64,000 nt of DNA, from NCBI GenBank assembly GCA_015501585.1, contig JADNRY010000181.1, positions 1-64,000 of the forward strand, in the 5' to 3' direction. The notes under the pieces are model-generated. The model worked only from the letters and a program-made list of their open reading frames with translations, was not told the DNA's origin and searched no databases. The DNA comes from Rhodocollybia butyracea. Its lineage: Eukaryota; Basidiomycota; Agaricomycetes; Agaricales; Omphalotaceae. The translations under genes were made by a program, and so were the position numbers. Shown piece by piece: positions 21,801-34,351 of this stretch; position 1 is the stretch's first letter, and the number at the start of each line of letters is the position of its first letter.

Positions 21801-23915
21801 CTGTAACAACAACCGCTTGCTATACAAAGAGCCGACAAGTTAGCCACAGCCTATGATTCAAACAGGGATCCCGGAGCGGACGAATGAACGAACCCACATT
21901 GACATTTAACCACTGGAGAGCGAGTATATCCTCCTCTGCGGACCATTTCCCAGCATCCAAGTACGTAATACTCCCCACTTCGACTTCACTCGATTTCCCC
22001 GTCTTTGGATGTCGCACGATCTGTCGAGACCGAGACTCAAATACACGCAGGATGTGCATTGTAGGACCCCATGAACAAGCTAATAACGGTGTACTTGGCT
22101 CTCCCACCGCAGGAGCCCCTTCCTCAGCGTTTGGATTGGTATTGGGAGGCAATACACTCGGGAACCAACACAATGTACCCCTGGATCTGTTTCTTGCTTT
22201 TAATTCTACGTCATCGACGCTACGGGAGAATTTAAACCAGGTTTTGGGGGTTGGTTTTAGACCGACGACGACGAGTTTGTGGGGTGTTAGCAAAGCTACA
22301 GTCTGATACGCATCGGTGGGATGGGATGTTGTGCCTAGAGGAAGAGGCATCATCGCAAGGATAGTATACCGAGAGCGTTTTTTCCCTCCTGCTCCTGCTC
22401 CTGCTTTCGGAGTCGTCGGAGACTCGACATCAGGCGAAAGTGGTCCATCGAGAGGGTATTTCCCCAAAATTCGAAGAATATCAGGAGCCTCGACGAAAAG
22501 AACCTTGCCCAAACTATGATAGAACGCAAGCCCATGTTCATCGGCAGAAATGAGGGCGGTATGTCTCCCAGCAACGAAACCAATATTGATGATTCTCGAA
22601 CCTTGTATATGACCCTCTTTGCGACCGGAGGACACGATTGCGAGTGTGGTGGGGGCGACGATACGAGCGGGAGTCTGAGGGACTTTGAGGTCATATAGCT
22701 GGATGAAGCCCGTGGAGTGTCCAGAGGCGACGTATGTATGGTCATGGGATAATGCCAATGCAGTTACGGCGCCAACGGATTGCCCTACTTCAGCCAAGAT
22801 AAGACAGAGAGTCCACACAGGAAAAAGGAATTGCACCAACCGGCAGTAGGATTATAGCATATGCATTTCAACGTCTGCCTGAAATCATAGACACAAATCT
22901 TCCCATCGTCTGTCCCACACATATTAATCCGTTAGCTGCAACAACCGTAGGAGAAGAAGCCCCCAGGACAGAAGAAGCCTTCGATGAATTCGAAGAGTAT
23001 ATATGATGAGTGATATTCCTCAGTTCGGTCCATTTGAAAACATCGCGGTCTGAGAGTTTAAGTTTATGCCGCCCGTGTTCGTTTCCGTTGATTCCGTTTG
23101 GAGCAGCATCGGAAAGCTCACCAGTGGATGAAGGAGCGTGGAAATTAGATATAGAGGACATGCGGGAACAGAGGAAAAGTGTGAAGGGCAGGAGATGAGA
23201 TGTTGTGTGGTAGTGCATTTGTGCTACTGTTGCTATTGGATGGTAATGATAATCGGGAAGCCTGTGGTGTGTACGAACGTAATCTGGATACGGTTGGGTG
23301 CAGGAATGGTTTTGCAAGCTTTGACCGGGTGTCGGGACCTGGAGAGCCACTCTGGGAGGAGTTGTGATTGGCGTAGAATGTGTCTGATCAGAAAGAGCTT
23401 CCTGCGAGTGAATAAGTAAATTGTGGCCAATAATGAAAGTGTGTTCAAACGAACCAAAGGGTCGTGGTCATCTTCATCGTCTTCATCGTCAAGTTGGAGA
23501 GTAGAATCATCTACAACTAGAGATTTTTCAACTTCGACCTCTGAATCATCACCTAGTACATCTCGCAGCCGGTCGTGATAACCTGAAAGGTCCGCGTCAT
23601 TTCCAGTATAAAGAAAGCCTTCTTCATTGTCTGAGTCGTCTTCGACATTAGTGTCTTCGGTGGCAAAAATTTCCTCCAAACGCGTCGAATAGTCTCCAGC
23701 GTCTGCTTCGGATTCAGATTCGGCCTTGGCTTCGTGGTCATCATCGCTGTCGTCGGATAATTGTAGGGATTCAGCTCGTGGTGAGCTTGAACCAGGCCAT
23801 CTGGATACTGGAATTCAGAAGACATGCGATCGCCACAAGCAAGCCGCTTGAGCCTCGGCCAAAGGGGTTGTAAGTCAAGAGGCTGTATTTTTGTTTACAT
23901 ACGCAGTGATGACAT
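18872..23915 (-). CDS. VPS8: Vps8, CORVET complex subunit
   Basis: Vps8 is the Rab5-binding end of the CORVET endosomal tether. The C-terminal exon 21559-18872 is 896 codons long and contains the Vps8 core IDAECLDINQAVRICQTHHL and YDALIYVYTRALRDYVAPV, ending with a RING-like CLVCRKPLL...SRTGSIYHSQC. Exons 21819-21619 and about 22810-21898 carry the beta-propeller (VGAVTALALSHDHTYVASGH). Exon 1 is 13 bases (23915-23903, MSSLL), joined through a GTATGT...CCAG intron to an acidic leader (LSDDSDDDHEAKAESESEAD). Between 23460 and 22900 the frame is HPTVSRLRSYTPQASRL, then MSSISNFHAPSS, then GTDDGKICVYDFRQTLKC. These three conserved pieces are separated by one-base breaks at about 23164-23166 and 22914-22916, both in GGG/CCC runs. 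I read the breaks as sequence errors in a working gene. Confidence 0.9.
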
Positions 23916-24001
23916 GACGAGTTCCCTTGACCCCAAAAAACAAATTACAAAAAAAAAGCTAGATACAGACATCGACATTGATACATAAGTAAAAGTAAGT
24001 A

Positions 24002-25867
24002 CTACGACCGTCGTTCTCTCCTTACTCCGAATTTCTCTTGGAATTTAATTAACTCGTCCATTAGCGCCTCCATATCTCCCATAGAAGTACTGGGCCGCCT
24101 CTGTGCAGCTGGAGAATCAGCAGTTGCCTTCTCCAATGCCTCACGACGTCTCGCTCGATCCGACGCACTAGCCTGTTCTCTGCCGACCCACTCCACAAGC
24201 GCCCTGACCCTCTTGTTCATATCCGCCACACTCGTGCGTTTACTCGGCCATTTGACTTTTACCCCCCGTTCTGTCGTTCGCTCGACGCTTTCTCTGCCAG
24301 GGCCAGGGCCAGTGACCGAGACGCCAGCAACGACCTCGAGAGGCTTCGGGATTTCTGTCGGAAGCATCTCTTCCAGATGTGATAGGTAATCTGGAAGGTG
24401 CCATGATGTATAAAGAGGCTGTTGGGATACGACATATGCATGGGAATTACGATATGCGCGCGAGTCGGCAGCGGTTTGAGTAATAGCACTTCCTGGTGCT
24501 CGTCTGGAATCGGAACCGGAAGCCTGGCCGCCAGTCCCTGCGCTCGACTGAGGTGGCCGGGCGCTGGTTTTGGCACCTTTTCTATGCGAGTTACCCGAAC
24601 GCTTTGGCGGAACCGCGGGAGGAGTAATACCTGACATCACATGAGCGATTGTATTTATTTGGTAAAAGTTACTCGGGCTTACCGTCAATAGGATCGACTG
24701 GAATATCTAAAGCTGGAGCAGTCTTGCGACCGCCCCGTTTGTTTCGTCCAGTGGGTTTTACAACAGGAGGTGGAGGAGGAGGGGGAAGAAAAGAACAGGA
24801 GCTTCTTCTTCCATGGCAGGCGGATGATCAGAAGCAGGAGACATTGACCGTGTGCGTTTCTTGGTGGTGGCGCTAGACAGTGATCTTTCAGAGTCGGGTG
24901 CGAGAATTAGAGTCTGGACGGCGACTAACGGGTCAACCTCGCTGCGTTTTCGTTTTTTGTTGCGATTATTATTTACTGGTTCGGCAAGAAGTAATTCCTC
25001 GTGGTCCATTGGTGACTGATCGTTGGCTGTGGCAAGAACAATGGAAGGATCTGCGCCAGCTTCAATAGCTGTTGTTTCGAGTATTTGCTTAAGATTTTCG
25101 TCAAAAGCAGCGTCTCTGCTGTTCATGGTGTTTCGGCGCTTGGACGGCTGTTTGTTGCTTTGATGAGGTGAATGAGAACGTGATAAGCGGGAGTTTGCTC
25201 CGTGGGAGGTAGATGAAGAATGTCGAGGTCTACGGGCAAGTTTCCTGTTGATCATAAGTAAAATTGTTTTGAAGACAGCAAAAAACGCACTTGAGCAATT
25301 CAACGTGCATATCTGGTCTGCACTGTTCGCAATAATAGTCTCCTTCGTGCAGTTGATCCTCCGACTCGTATCCCATGCACAGACCATGTTGCCAGACTTT
25401 GCATGTCTCGCATTGGACCATGAATTCGCCAGCATCTGGATCGTCTTCTCCTTTCACAATGTAAGAGTCCAAATTCGTTGAAAAAAAAGACGAAAAAACA
25501 CACCTGTGCTTCCACAAATACAACGCGTAACTCCACCCTCTTCGTCTTCTTCTGGCTGCGATACAGTTACTTCTGTTGGTGGATCTTCTTCTTTTTCCCT
25601 AGATTTTCGCTTGCTGGAGCTCTGTGAACTTGTCGACGCCGACTGAGCTGGCCCGAGATCGTCGACTTCTTCTTGTTTCAAACGTTTGTTTCGTCCGTTG
25701 CTGCTTCCACTGGAAGACGAAACAAGAGGAGGACGCTGAGCAGGGTCCTTTAATCGCGGACCGATGTCGGATTCTGGCGAGTGAGATGATACAGAAGGTC
25801 CAGAGCGACGCCCAGAACGCCGTGTTTCTCGAGGAGACAATGGTGGACCCATCATCACTTGTGCCAT
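24002..25867 (-). CDS. CTI6: PHD-finger protein of the Cti6/Rpd3L type
   Basis: Four exons: 25867-25504, 25450-25291, 25244-24683 and 24630-24002, about 570 residues. The leader is Ser/Arg/Glu rich. The PHD finger starts TRCICG at the exon 1/2 join and continues MVQCETCKVWQHGLCMGY, then YYCEQCRPDMHVELLK, a C4HC3 zinc pattern closest to Cti6, the subunit that ties the Rpd3L histone deacetylase to methylated H3K4 in yeast. After it come NLS-like KKRKRSEVD and KKRTRSMSP, a proline run, and a conserved C-terminal region (SWHLPDYLSHLEEMLPTEIP, then ADMNKRVRALVEWVGREQ). Exon 3 is one base short at the G5 run 24781-24785: the frame before it stops, while the frame after it reads PPPPVVKPTGRNKRGGRK and splices correctly. 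VPS8 begins only 86 bases downstream on the same strand. Confidence 0.8.
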
Positions 25868-26630
25868 TATTGGTGGTCAACAAAAAGTGGCAATTTCGTA
25901 TCTCACACGGCAAATCCCGGCCCGAAGTTTATAGATGCGTATCACGTGCCAGCAATTTTATCACGATCACCCTTTTACGCAGGTATCTTTTTCATTTGTA
26001 GGTAACTAATATCCTCGAAAATGTTCCATTCCCCTTCATGCTTATCGAGACGCCGTCTGTTTCTTCCCAATCTCGTTATTGTAGCGCCCCTGTCGCTATC
26101 TAGCTTCAAATCTAATGAGGAAGATGGACTCTGAGAAAAATAGAATCACGTAGAGCCTCGAGGACATCCAGAATGGGGAGACGCGTCGTTGTAAAGTCTG
26201 AGGAAATCTGGTAAGCGGTGTCAGCCCCCGATTGATTTATCGAAATTAGAGTACTGATTGTCAAGTGAATGGAGAGTCGGATTTGGAGTTGTTGACGAGG
26301 ATTCATCCTAATAGGATTAAGAATTTGGAAGAGTGGATGAGGAGAGAGCGCTGCTGAAGGGAAGAGATTATTTGATGGAGGTGAAACTTCTGCTTGACTC
26401 GAGAGAGTTGGGGTCTGCGTTAGATACATATGACAGAGTACTGAGTAGTAGTCCAAATTGATCAGTACTCAAGCACTCAACGTACTCAACGCTGAGGCCA
26501 GCCCAGGAAGTAGGACACTGGACAGAGCCATGGTTGCGGCGGCGCGGTTGCACAATTTATTCATTGCAATTACACTTCTATTTACACCAGTACTGCGCTA
26601 TAGTGACAGTAGGACTGGCAGCAGTGCTGG
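25868..26630. other. Intergenic
   Basis: Upstream of the PHD gene and downstream of copy E. Repeated ACTGAGTACT/CAGTACTCAA-like words at 26436-26480; no gene supported. Confidence 0.5.
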
Positions 26631-27437
26631 TTATGATGGCTTTTGCGGCTTTGGTAATAACTTCCGTACCGCCGGCTTAGAAACCCTAGTAGGCTGTTCC
26701 CTGTTCCGATTACGGTTCGCCTTCCTTAGCTCGATTGATTCTTGATGTCGAGCATCGATCGGTACCTTCAGCGCCGACCACTTCTGCTCGAACTGCTTTC
26801 GTGGGAACTGATCCCAGAACTGTTTATCACGCTTGTTCTCGTCTGCTAACGGTGTCCTTGGATTTCTGAACCTCTTGAGCTTTCCCTTATCCTCTACCTC
26901 TGGGTCTAGCTGATAAACCGAACTGTGATAATGCGCCAACCAGCCTACGCGCCACCCAATACATGGCCATATGCCACTGCAATAAGGAGCACCAGTACGT
27001 GGATCGAGCTCAAAAGGAGCATCACTACGTGCCTCGATCACAAAGATACACATCCTATCGAGACCGGTCACGAAGTGGGTGATGGCCTGGCCTTCGGGGT
27101 AGGGCTTGTTGGTGTAACCAATAGGATCTCTTGGTTGAAAGTGTTCTCTGCCCATTACATCCTTGGTGCTCGCAGCAATCCACCTTCTGTCAAAGGTTCC
27201 AAGCTCCAGAGCAGGGAGCTCGTCGAAGCTCTCGTCCATCTTGATATCACCAAGCACGGTGATTCTATATGGGTTGGGCCACTAGTAATATTCGTGAATT
27301 AGAATAAAAGAAATCAAAATTGTCTTAATTGATTCTACCTTAGGCTCGGCGGGAGGCATGGGCATTGCATACACAACGGAGATGAGCACGGCGACAAAGA
27401 CGAGCCCAAAGCAATGGATATGTGGTGTAATTAACAT
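26631..27437 (-). CDS. PC-x-GW family secreted protein, copy E (intact)
   Basis: Exon 1 is 27437-27339 (33 codons, MLITPHIHCFGLVFVAVLIS... ending MPMPPAEPK), the intron 27338-27282 runs from GTAGAATC to TTACTAG, and exon 2 is 27281-26631 (217 codons): 249 residues, unbroken. It has almost no linker between signal peptide and domain, unlike B-D. Domain landmarks are PYRITVLGDIK, LGTFDRRW, GYTNKPYPEG, CIFVIEARSDA, CSGIWPCIGW, VYQLDPEVEDKG and DKQFWDQFPRKQFEQKWSAL. The tail is rich in Arg/Asn/Lys (RKANRNRNREQ, RKLLPKPQKP). It sits alone between housekeeping blocks, so the family is dispersed as well as tandem. Confidence 0.8.
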
Positions 27438-27487
27438 CGCAACAGAGCTGAAATGTGTTTTCTGGGTGGTGTAATGAGTAAAGTGGG

Positions 27488-27640
27488 TGAACTGAGCCGG
27501 CAGTTAGCCTTTACCACCAGGTCGCTCCCTCTTTTATATATCGTCGGCCAAAACCGCGCAAACGCGACATGTCAGTGAAACATGTAACAACAAATAAATT
27601 TCAACTCTGGGCGCATGGAGGAGGATACCGACTCCCATTT
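27488..27640 (-). promoter_or_regulatory. Family promoter block of copy E with intact insertion site
   Basis: On the minus strand it carries GTTACATGTTTCACTGACAT, GCGGTTTTGGCCGA, TATATAAAAGAG and GGCTAACTGCCGGCTCAGTT. Just upstream, about 27612-27632, is the uninterrupted GGAGGAGGATACC site that holds an insertion near copy A. Confidence 0.6.
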
Positions 27641-28128
27641 AGGCACAGCCCCGCCTACGATACTTACCTGCTGCATTCAGGATTCTAGTTCTGAGCTTCT
27701 AAATCGTGGCCAAAGAAATAACAAGAAAAGTTAAACAGATTTTGATGCTACTGCTCCGCATAAACATAGTAACGCAAAGAGCCTTTTACAGGAATGTTTG
27801 GGGGTGAGGTGATGAAACAAAAGACGTCCAATGCAAATTGGATAGATATCGTCCAAACCAAATATGGAGACTAAATTTGATACGGAAAGTAGAGACATTC
27901 AAGCGAGATGCAGCCAGTGTGGGCAAGAGACGTATAGTAAGGACGGTGATTGAGGCATCGGTGACACAATGCTGAGACTGGTTATCGTGAAGGTTTGGCT
28001 ATATCTTCCTCAAACTTCTGCGTACTTCACAACTGACATGCTCTATGTAACGAAACACAAAAGCCATCGCAAATCCGGGTAGTAACTATTCATGTTTATG
28101 ATTGTACATAGTACCGTATTCTACGAGT
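27641..28128. other. Intergenic, no gene seen
   Basis: Between copy E and the 3' end of the threonine dehydratase gene; no coding character. Confidence 0.5.
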
Positions 28129-30028
28129 CTACTCTAGCAGAAATCGTTTATACACCGGGTTCTCTGTCTCCTCAACATACGTATAGTCGAGTTTTTTCAA
28201 AAACTCGTCAAACTGCTCATACTCGCATGGCGGGACCTGGATTCCTGCCAGCACTTTACCCACGTCTGCCCGTGTCGAATCAATACAAATGATCAAAGAC
28301 TCCGGAGCAACTACATACCTGCACCATGGTTTCTGTAATGGAACAAGGAGATATTCCACCCGTGTTGAAGACCTAGAAGGAAAGTTCGAAGGGCATTCGG
28401 ACGTTCAGGAAATTCTGTAAAGCCGTTGGGAATAACGAAATAACTAGTGTTTTGTGTCACGAACCGAATCGGAAGATTCGTTCGTTCGGAACGAGTTGCG
28501 GGCCACCTATCATATATCGTCCGTGGCTTTTCGCCAATTCGTTGTCGCTGATATCATGCCCTTTCATTCCTGCGGCTTCGAGATCTCTGAGCAAGGAACG
28601 GATTTCCGTTTCGCGAGTTTTGGCGTCGACCTTGAAGGACACGAGGATGTGCGCTCTATCTGGTTCTGTATTTTTGTTATACCGATATATGAACTCGGTG
28701 ATATCGCGGGGATGGATGACTGTATGAAGGGCGAGGAAACTGGAGAGAGGTTTATGAGAGGAGCTAGGTCGTATATCGACACATACCTCCCACGTATTTC
28801 TGGTATATCAACGCTGAAGAGTGCTTCACGGCCCTCACCGAGCTCTGCGCGTTCTGCAACAAATCTCAGACGATCAAAGTTCATATTTGCCCCGCTGACC
28901 ACGACGACAAATCTCTTCTGAGCACCGACAAGGTCATTTTTGAGGATGTAGTTTTTTAAACCAGCCAAAGCAAGAGCACCGGCGGGTTCAGTGATAGATC
29001 GAGTTTCTAAGAATGTTCTTCAATATCAACACAAAGAAATAAACATAAACATACAAACATACCCTCGAATATATCCTTGATCGCAGCACAAATCGCATCG
29101 TTATCAGTCTTCACAACACCATCAAGAAGTTCTTGACAGACACGAAAACTTTCGCTGCCAACAATCTTCACAGCCGTCCCATCACTGAAAAGACCAACTT
29201 CCGATAACGTTACACGTTCCCCTTTAGCAAGACTCCGTTCCATCGCATCTCCATCTACAGTCTCTACACCAAACACCTTTGTCTTCGGACTCCCGATGCG
29301 TTTTACATACGCCGCAATCCCAGCAACTAATCCTCCTCCACCGACTGAAGCAAATATCCCATCAAGGTCGTCAGCACGGGGCATCTGCTTGAGAACTTCT
29401 AGCCCGACTGTCCCCTGGCCTGCAATGACCAGAGGATCATCGTAAGGCGGCACAAAGACAAGTCCGTGTGCAATAGCAAGTCTGGAACATTCCGCCTTGG
29501 CCTCGTCAAAATCAAGGCCATGTAGAATGACTTTGGCACCTAGCCGTTGGACGTTGCGGACTTTGATACTAGGGGTCCCACGAGGCATAACGATTGTACA
29601 GGGAATATTAAGTTTAGAGCCTGAGAGGGCTACACCTTGAGCATGGTTTCCTACAGATTTTGTTAGCAAGATCGCACATACAAAACCACATAGTACGCAC
29701 ACTGACCCGCGCTACAAGTAATAACGCCCTTCCAGCGTTCCTCCTCGTTCAGACTAGCCATAAAATTGTACGCGCCGCGGATTTTGAAGCTGAACACCTC
29801 TTGTAGATCTTCTCGCTTGAGCCAAATCTCATTTCCAAGTTTGGTACTGAGATTTGTGGCAAGGACAAGAGGTGTTTCGGTTAAGATTTCGTAGACTTTC
29901 GCTGTGAGGATGAGACGGAGGTAATCCGGAGTTTGGTTGTTTAAGAGATGATGGCTTGCGAGACGAGGATATGAGATGGGTTTTGATGCATCAGAGGCAT
30001 ATTCTACCGTTGTTGCTGTGGGCGGCAT
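28129..30028 (-). CDS. ILV1: Threonine dehydratase (threonine ammonia-lyase)
   Basis: Catalyses PLP-dependent deamination of L-threonine to 2-oxobutyrate, the first step of isoleucine synthesis. Six exons: 30028-29707, 29650-29063, 29006-28787, 28739-28465, 28414-28319 and 28265-28129, giving 545 residues with no frame break. The PLP lysine lies in [14 protein letters not shown], and the phosphate-binding glycine loop is [14 protein letters not shown]. Other core motifs are [25 protein letters not shown] and [12 protein letters not shown]. Two ACT-like regulatory repeats follow ([20 protein letters not shown] to [13 protein letters not shown], and [15 protein letters not shown] to YKRFLLE), as expected for the isoleucine-inhibited biosynthetic form. 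The start at 30028 ([13 protein letters not shown]) leaves little of a mitochondrial presequence; an upstream in-frame start was not found. Confidence 0.93.
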
Positions 30029-30424
30029 AGTTGAAGAGAAAAACACGATTGTGACTCGTTTTTGCAATTAGACGCTCAAGTTCAAGGGCGCTAACAAAAT
30101 TATGATATACGTGATATTTAGGACAATCCCGCATGCATCTTCTTGTATACTACTGATGTCGATAGGACTAGAAGATCCACGCTCTTTCGAACTCTACCAG
30201 CTGTACCAATTTCGTCGGAGGGGTCCTTTTTTTAAACCGAATCAGTAGAATTCGCAAGAATTCGTTTAAGTAGTAAGTAGTGGCACTTAGTGGTAGTATT
30301 ACCGACATGTAAATATTCCTCAAATCTTGGACCGTGCCGGCGAGTAATTCACTTCTTTCCTTCCTTCCTTGACTGCATAGTCAGAAGTACTGAGCGCTTC
30401 AGTACTGCCATGAAATCCTCTGAA
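30029..30424. other. Intergenic
   Basis: Promoter side of the threonine dehydratase gene and 3' side of the kinase gene; holds short TAAG/TTCC simple repeats (about 30267-30375) and no gene. Confidence 0.55.
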
Positions 30425-33400
30425 TCATTTATTTCGGTAAGTAGTAAGTAAGTAGTTCAAGTCCAAATCTTTCAAGTCAGCGTAGACCTCCTTGATCGAG
30501 GGTCGATCTTCTGATCTTTGTGCCCAACAGCGAGTTGTTAAGCTCCAGAGTATTTCCGTACACCAATTACTGTCAGGGCGGGGAGGGCGCTCTCCCTCCA
30601 GCACCCGGAAAATAACAGCTAAGTCTTTATACTCGGGGAATGGCATCTTCTGTGTAAGAATCTATGAATATCACGACAGTCAAGTTCGACACAACGACCT
30701 AGTGCCCAAAAAGGATCACCTCAACAATTGTGCAACCTAAAGCATACACATCTCTTGATGTATTACTGAGGCTTGCCGGCTTTGGGTTCAAGCACTCTGG
30801 TGCCATCCACCGTGTGGCTCCCTTGCCAGAGTTTCCGGTAGAGCTCGCAACGGACCACGGTTGCGACTCAGTCGCAACTAAAGCCAAGCCAAAATCGGCA
30901 AGACAGCAGTGTGAGTTATCATCAACCAGAATGTTGCCCTTGTAGTACAGGAGTTAAATCCAACGAATAGGCTACGAAAAAAGTTGTAAACTTGGATTCT
31001 CACCCCTCGGATATCACCATGAATGATAGGTGGGTCTCTTGAGTGCAAGTAATATAATCCACTCGCAATTTCGGAGAGCTACATCAGGGAAACCATAGCT
31101 CGATAAGGATAATTGGGGAAAAAACATGTTAGTACTCACAGCAAGGAATACACTGTGGTCTGGCTTTTTCTTTAAGTATGCAACAATGTCTCCGTTACTC
31201 ATCCACGGTGAAATGAGGCAAAATGACTCGGAAGGAAGGAAAACATCAGTGCTAACACCTAGTAGTGGAAGAACATTAGGATGTTTGAGCTGTCGCCAAA
31301 CCAAAGCTTCGTGAAGGAATTGCTAAATAGCAAAATTATTGTTTTGGCTGGTCAAAGAACAAATTTGTTATGCGTGCCTTGCGAATCCGAGAACGTGTTG
31401 TCTCATCTGGCTCCATAAAAAGCCTGAGGACCTTCAAGCATACGACTCCAGATCCGGTTTTGCCACGGTAGACATCCTAGCAAAAGCTCATTTAGCTACG
31501 TAACCATTGTGTCCGACAAGACAAATCTTTACTGCAAATCCACCACCTGCAATTGGAAAGGGGTCTTCCCGATTCACATTTGGCACTGAAAGCGACAAGG
31601 GCACGGCCTGGAACTTTTTACACAGTAACGGAGCAGGCTGTGGCACTTCCGATAGTACATCTGTGTCGATGGAGAGTCTGGAGTGTTTGCAGAATAGTCT
31701 AGTTCCTGTAGACTCATAGCCAATTAACATATTTCAATAGCTTGTGAAGTTCTTTTCCGACTTGCCATCTGTATGTAGTCCATGATCTCCAATGCTGTTT
31801 CTTTGTTGAGCCACTGAAGATGGCTTTTCTTGGTACTATTTTTTTCAGTTTCTTTCATACGTTCATACTCTAAAAGAGTGTGTTCAAAAATACTGATTGT
31901 ACTGCTGGTTTTCGAAATTGCTTTCGGAAAGCCTGGGACATTTCTTCTATTCCGGCGTTGATGTAGGACGCCTAAACTTGAAGTAATCGATAAGCAGAAG
32001 AATGGGCATTGCGTTGTTAGTCTTCCGTTAAACAGAGCGACCCAAAACTCAAGCACCCACCCGACTAGTCTCCTGCGGCATCCCCGTGAGCACTTGTCCC
32101 GTGTCCACAGCAGATGAAAAAGATGTACTATCTGTCTTGGACTGTTCCCTCTCTGACCCTTGCTTTGGGGTCTTCCAATTGCGTGAGCGGTGGGTCGACT
32201 TGAGGTTACGTTGTACTTTCTTGGGCACAGTGCCAGTCGACCTTCGTGAGGTAGCACCAGCAAAGTAGTTGGATGAAAGACTTGATAAAGAGGTGGGATA
32301 GTCACTAAGAGATGATGAGGAATCAGGGGTAGTAGGCCGATCAAGAGGAGAAAGAGGGACGGAAGGCTTTTTCCAACTATCTTCATTGGGCGACGTAGGT
32401 AACGAAGGCGAAATTGGTGGAGTGCCCTGGGAAGATGAAGAAAAAACTCTCTTGTGCTTACGCATCCACTGCTTCACAGCTGGAAGAGTCATCGGTAGCT
32501 TCATAGAATTAGAGGTGGTATTGGTCAGCGTTGGAGAAGTCGGGATGTAATCAAAGTATTCGGGAGAGGTAGGAGACGAAGGCGAGTCAGAAAACAAGGT
32601 TGGCGATATCATATATTTTCCAGCCATATCCGGATCAGAAGGCTGCTGTACCAATGTGCGGTGTTTGTACCGGTTACGCGAGGGTGACCTCGCATCTTCA
32701 CTGATGTTGAATGCTGCATTGATATCTGGTGTCGATGCAGCCGAGTTTAGACTCTTGACACGATTCCGCTCCCGGGCCTCCTCCAACTTGTATATCCCAG
32801 GGAATGGGAAGAGCTTGGCATTCTGATACCGCCCAAAGTTATCGGATGTAGCAGGAGGAATGGGGGAGATACGAGATATTGACTGAAGTGCTAATGAGTA
32901 AGCTGATGAAGATCGCGATAGGACGGGTACAGGGGCCTGCTGGGAAGCAAAGCGAGAATCGACTCGGGGGTTGTTAATACTTGGATCACTCTCCCTACTG
33001 ATACCGGAGTCGTTACGAGTTCGTCGTTCACGATTTACGATACTATTACTCCGGGAATTACGACTAGTGGCAGAGTTGGACCGTGTAAAGGTACTTTTCA
33101 CTTTTCCCCAGGCACTTATCAAAGCTGAATCTTCACTGTGTTTGGATGACGAAGAGTCTCGTCGCCCTCGAGTATGATACTGTTGCTCCGACCAGTGGCA
33201 AGGGTGGACCGCGTAAAGGTACTCTTTACTTTTTCCCAAGCACTCGTGGATGCCAAATCCCCTTTGTGATTGGATGGCAAAAAGTTGTTGACGAGAGGCT
33301 GGCCATCCAGGTCGCCAAACAATCCACTCAAAGGTTCGCCCTGTATCTCAGGGCTCACGGATAAGTGAGGGGAATATCGCGAAGATATATCATTGTAAGC

Positions 33401-34351
33401 TTCCTCATTGGACGGCCGAGGACAATTGTGGGCCTCATCTTCGTCTCTGTGATCACTGTCTTCAGCGTCGTCGTGCACTGACCTCTGTGGTGCAGGCACT
33501 AATTATGGGGTTAAAGCGTATACTTTCCGCATAACAGCATTACACACCTGGGGAATCTACTATCCAACTGAGTTCACGCTCGGAGGGCTCGCGTGAAGCA
33601 TATGAATCCATAGAACTATCGGTGTTGTATACCACTTCCTCTTTATTGCCATCGTTGTTATCCTCGTTATCGTCATGAGCTGATCCTTGGACAGGGATAT
33701 ATAGGGCATATCTAGCCCTAGAGGTGTGTGTGCTGTACACCACTTCTTCTTCATCGTCATCCTGAGAAATATTTTCTTCAAAAGCGGGATTGCTAACTGA
33801 GCTGTTCGGCAAAATGTCGTTCCTGGACTCTCTATGATTCAAAGCTGGGACATCAACTACCGTAGTGAAATCTATCATCGCCGAAGGTGCAGTGGAAGCA
33901 TTTGGCAGCTGCAGCTTTGCGGTGGTAGAGGGTAAAGGAAAAACTTCTTCATAGTCTTCTTCTACGACAATACTTCTCCGACGGGGCCATTCACAGCTAG
34001 AGATCAGCGGTGGTTGCGGAGATTCCAATTTTAGCGCAGAATTCGGTTGATTCGGAATAGTAGCAACAAGTTTGAGCGTAGTAGGAGTAGGGGTATAAAG
34101 GGCAGGTTGGGTGCGGTTGAAACAAATCCCGCCTTGGACACACCTGCATTTGCACCTGATGAACTTGCACGCGGCCGTCCATCGGTATTCTTTACTGCTT
34201 TTGATCTGCTTTCCAGTGTCTCCAAGAGTAATTTGCGTGCAGCATTCCGTTCGCCATCCGAAACAGTACTGCCGTGTTTACCTGGACTGAATGCTGAGGA
34301 TGGCGAGAGCGATGGGTTGTGACTTTCTCTGTCACCAGTCAGCTTGTGCAT
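30425..34351 (-). CDS. Tyrosine-kinase-like protein kinase with long Ser-rich N-terminus
   Basis: Kinase exons traced with phase-0 joins: 31533 and upstream, 31476-31378, 31322-31140, 31078-31004, 30938-30720, then a last exon to 30425. Motifs: glycine loop IAGGGFADVYRG across an intron, catalytic Lys in VVCLKVLR, LHEALVWRQLKHPNVLPLLG, catalytic loop IIHGDIRGGNILVDD (Gly replaces Arg of HRD), DFG in LADFGLAL, MAPECL, and the C-lobe WAQRSEDRPS. The HGDIRG loop typifies TKL kinases of agarics. Asp of the HGD and DFG are present, so it is probably active. The intron after RSRIRK begins GC. Upstream, 34351-31740 encodes Ser/Thr/Pro-rich sequence with a repeated AW.KVKSTFTRS..AT.RS block and a repeated EEVVY block. 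Several exon joins there are unresolved, and the frame slips by one at the CCC run 34128-34130. The N-terminus could be a separate gene. Confidence 0.75.
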
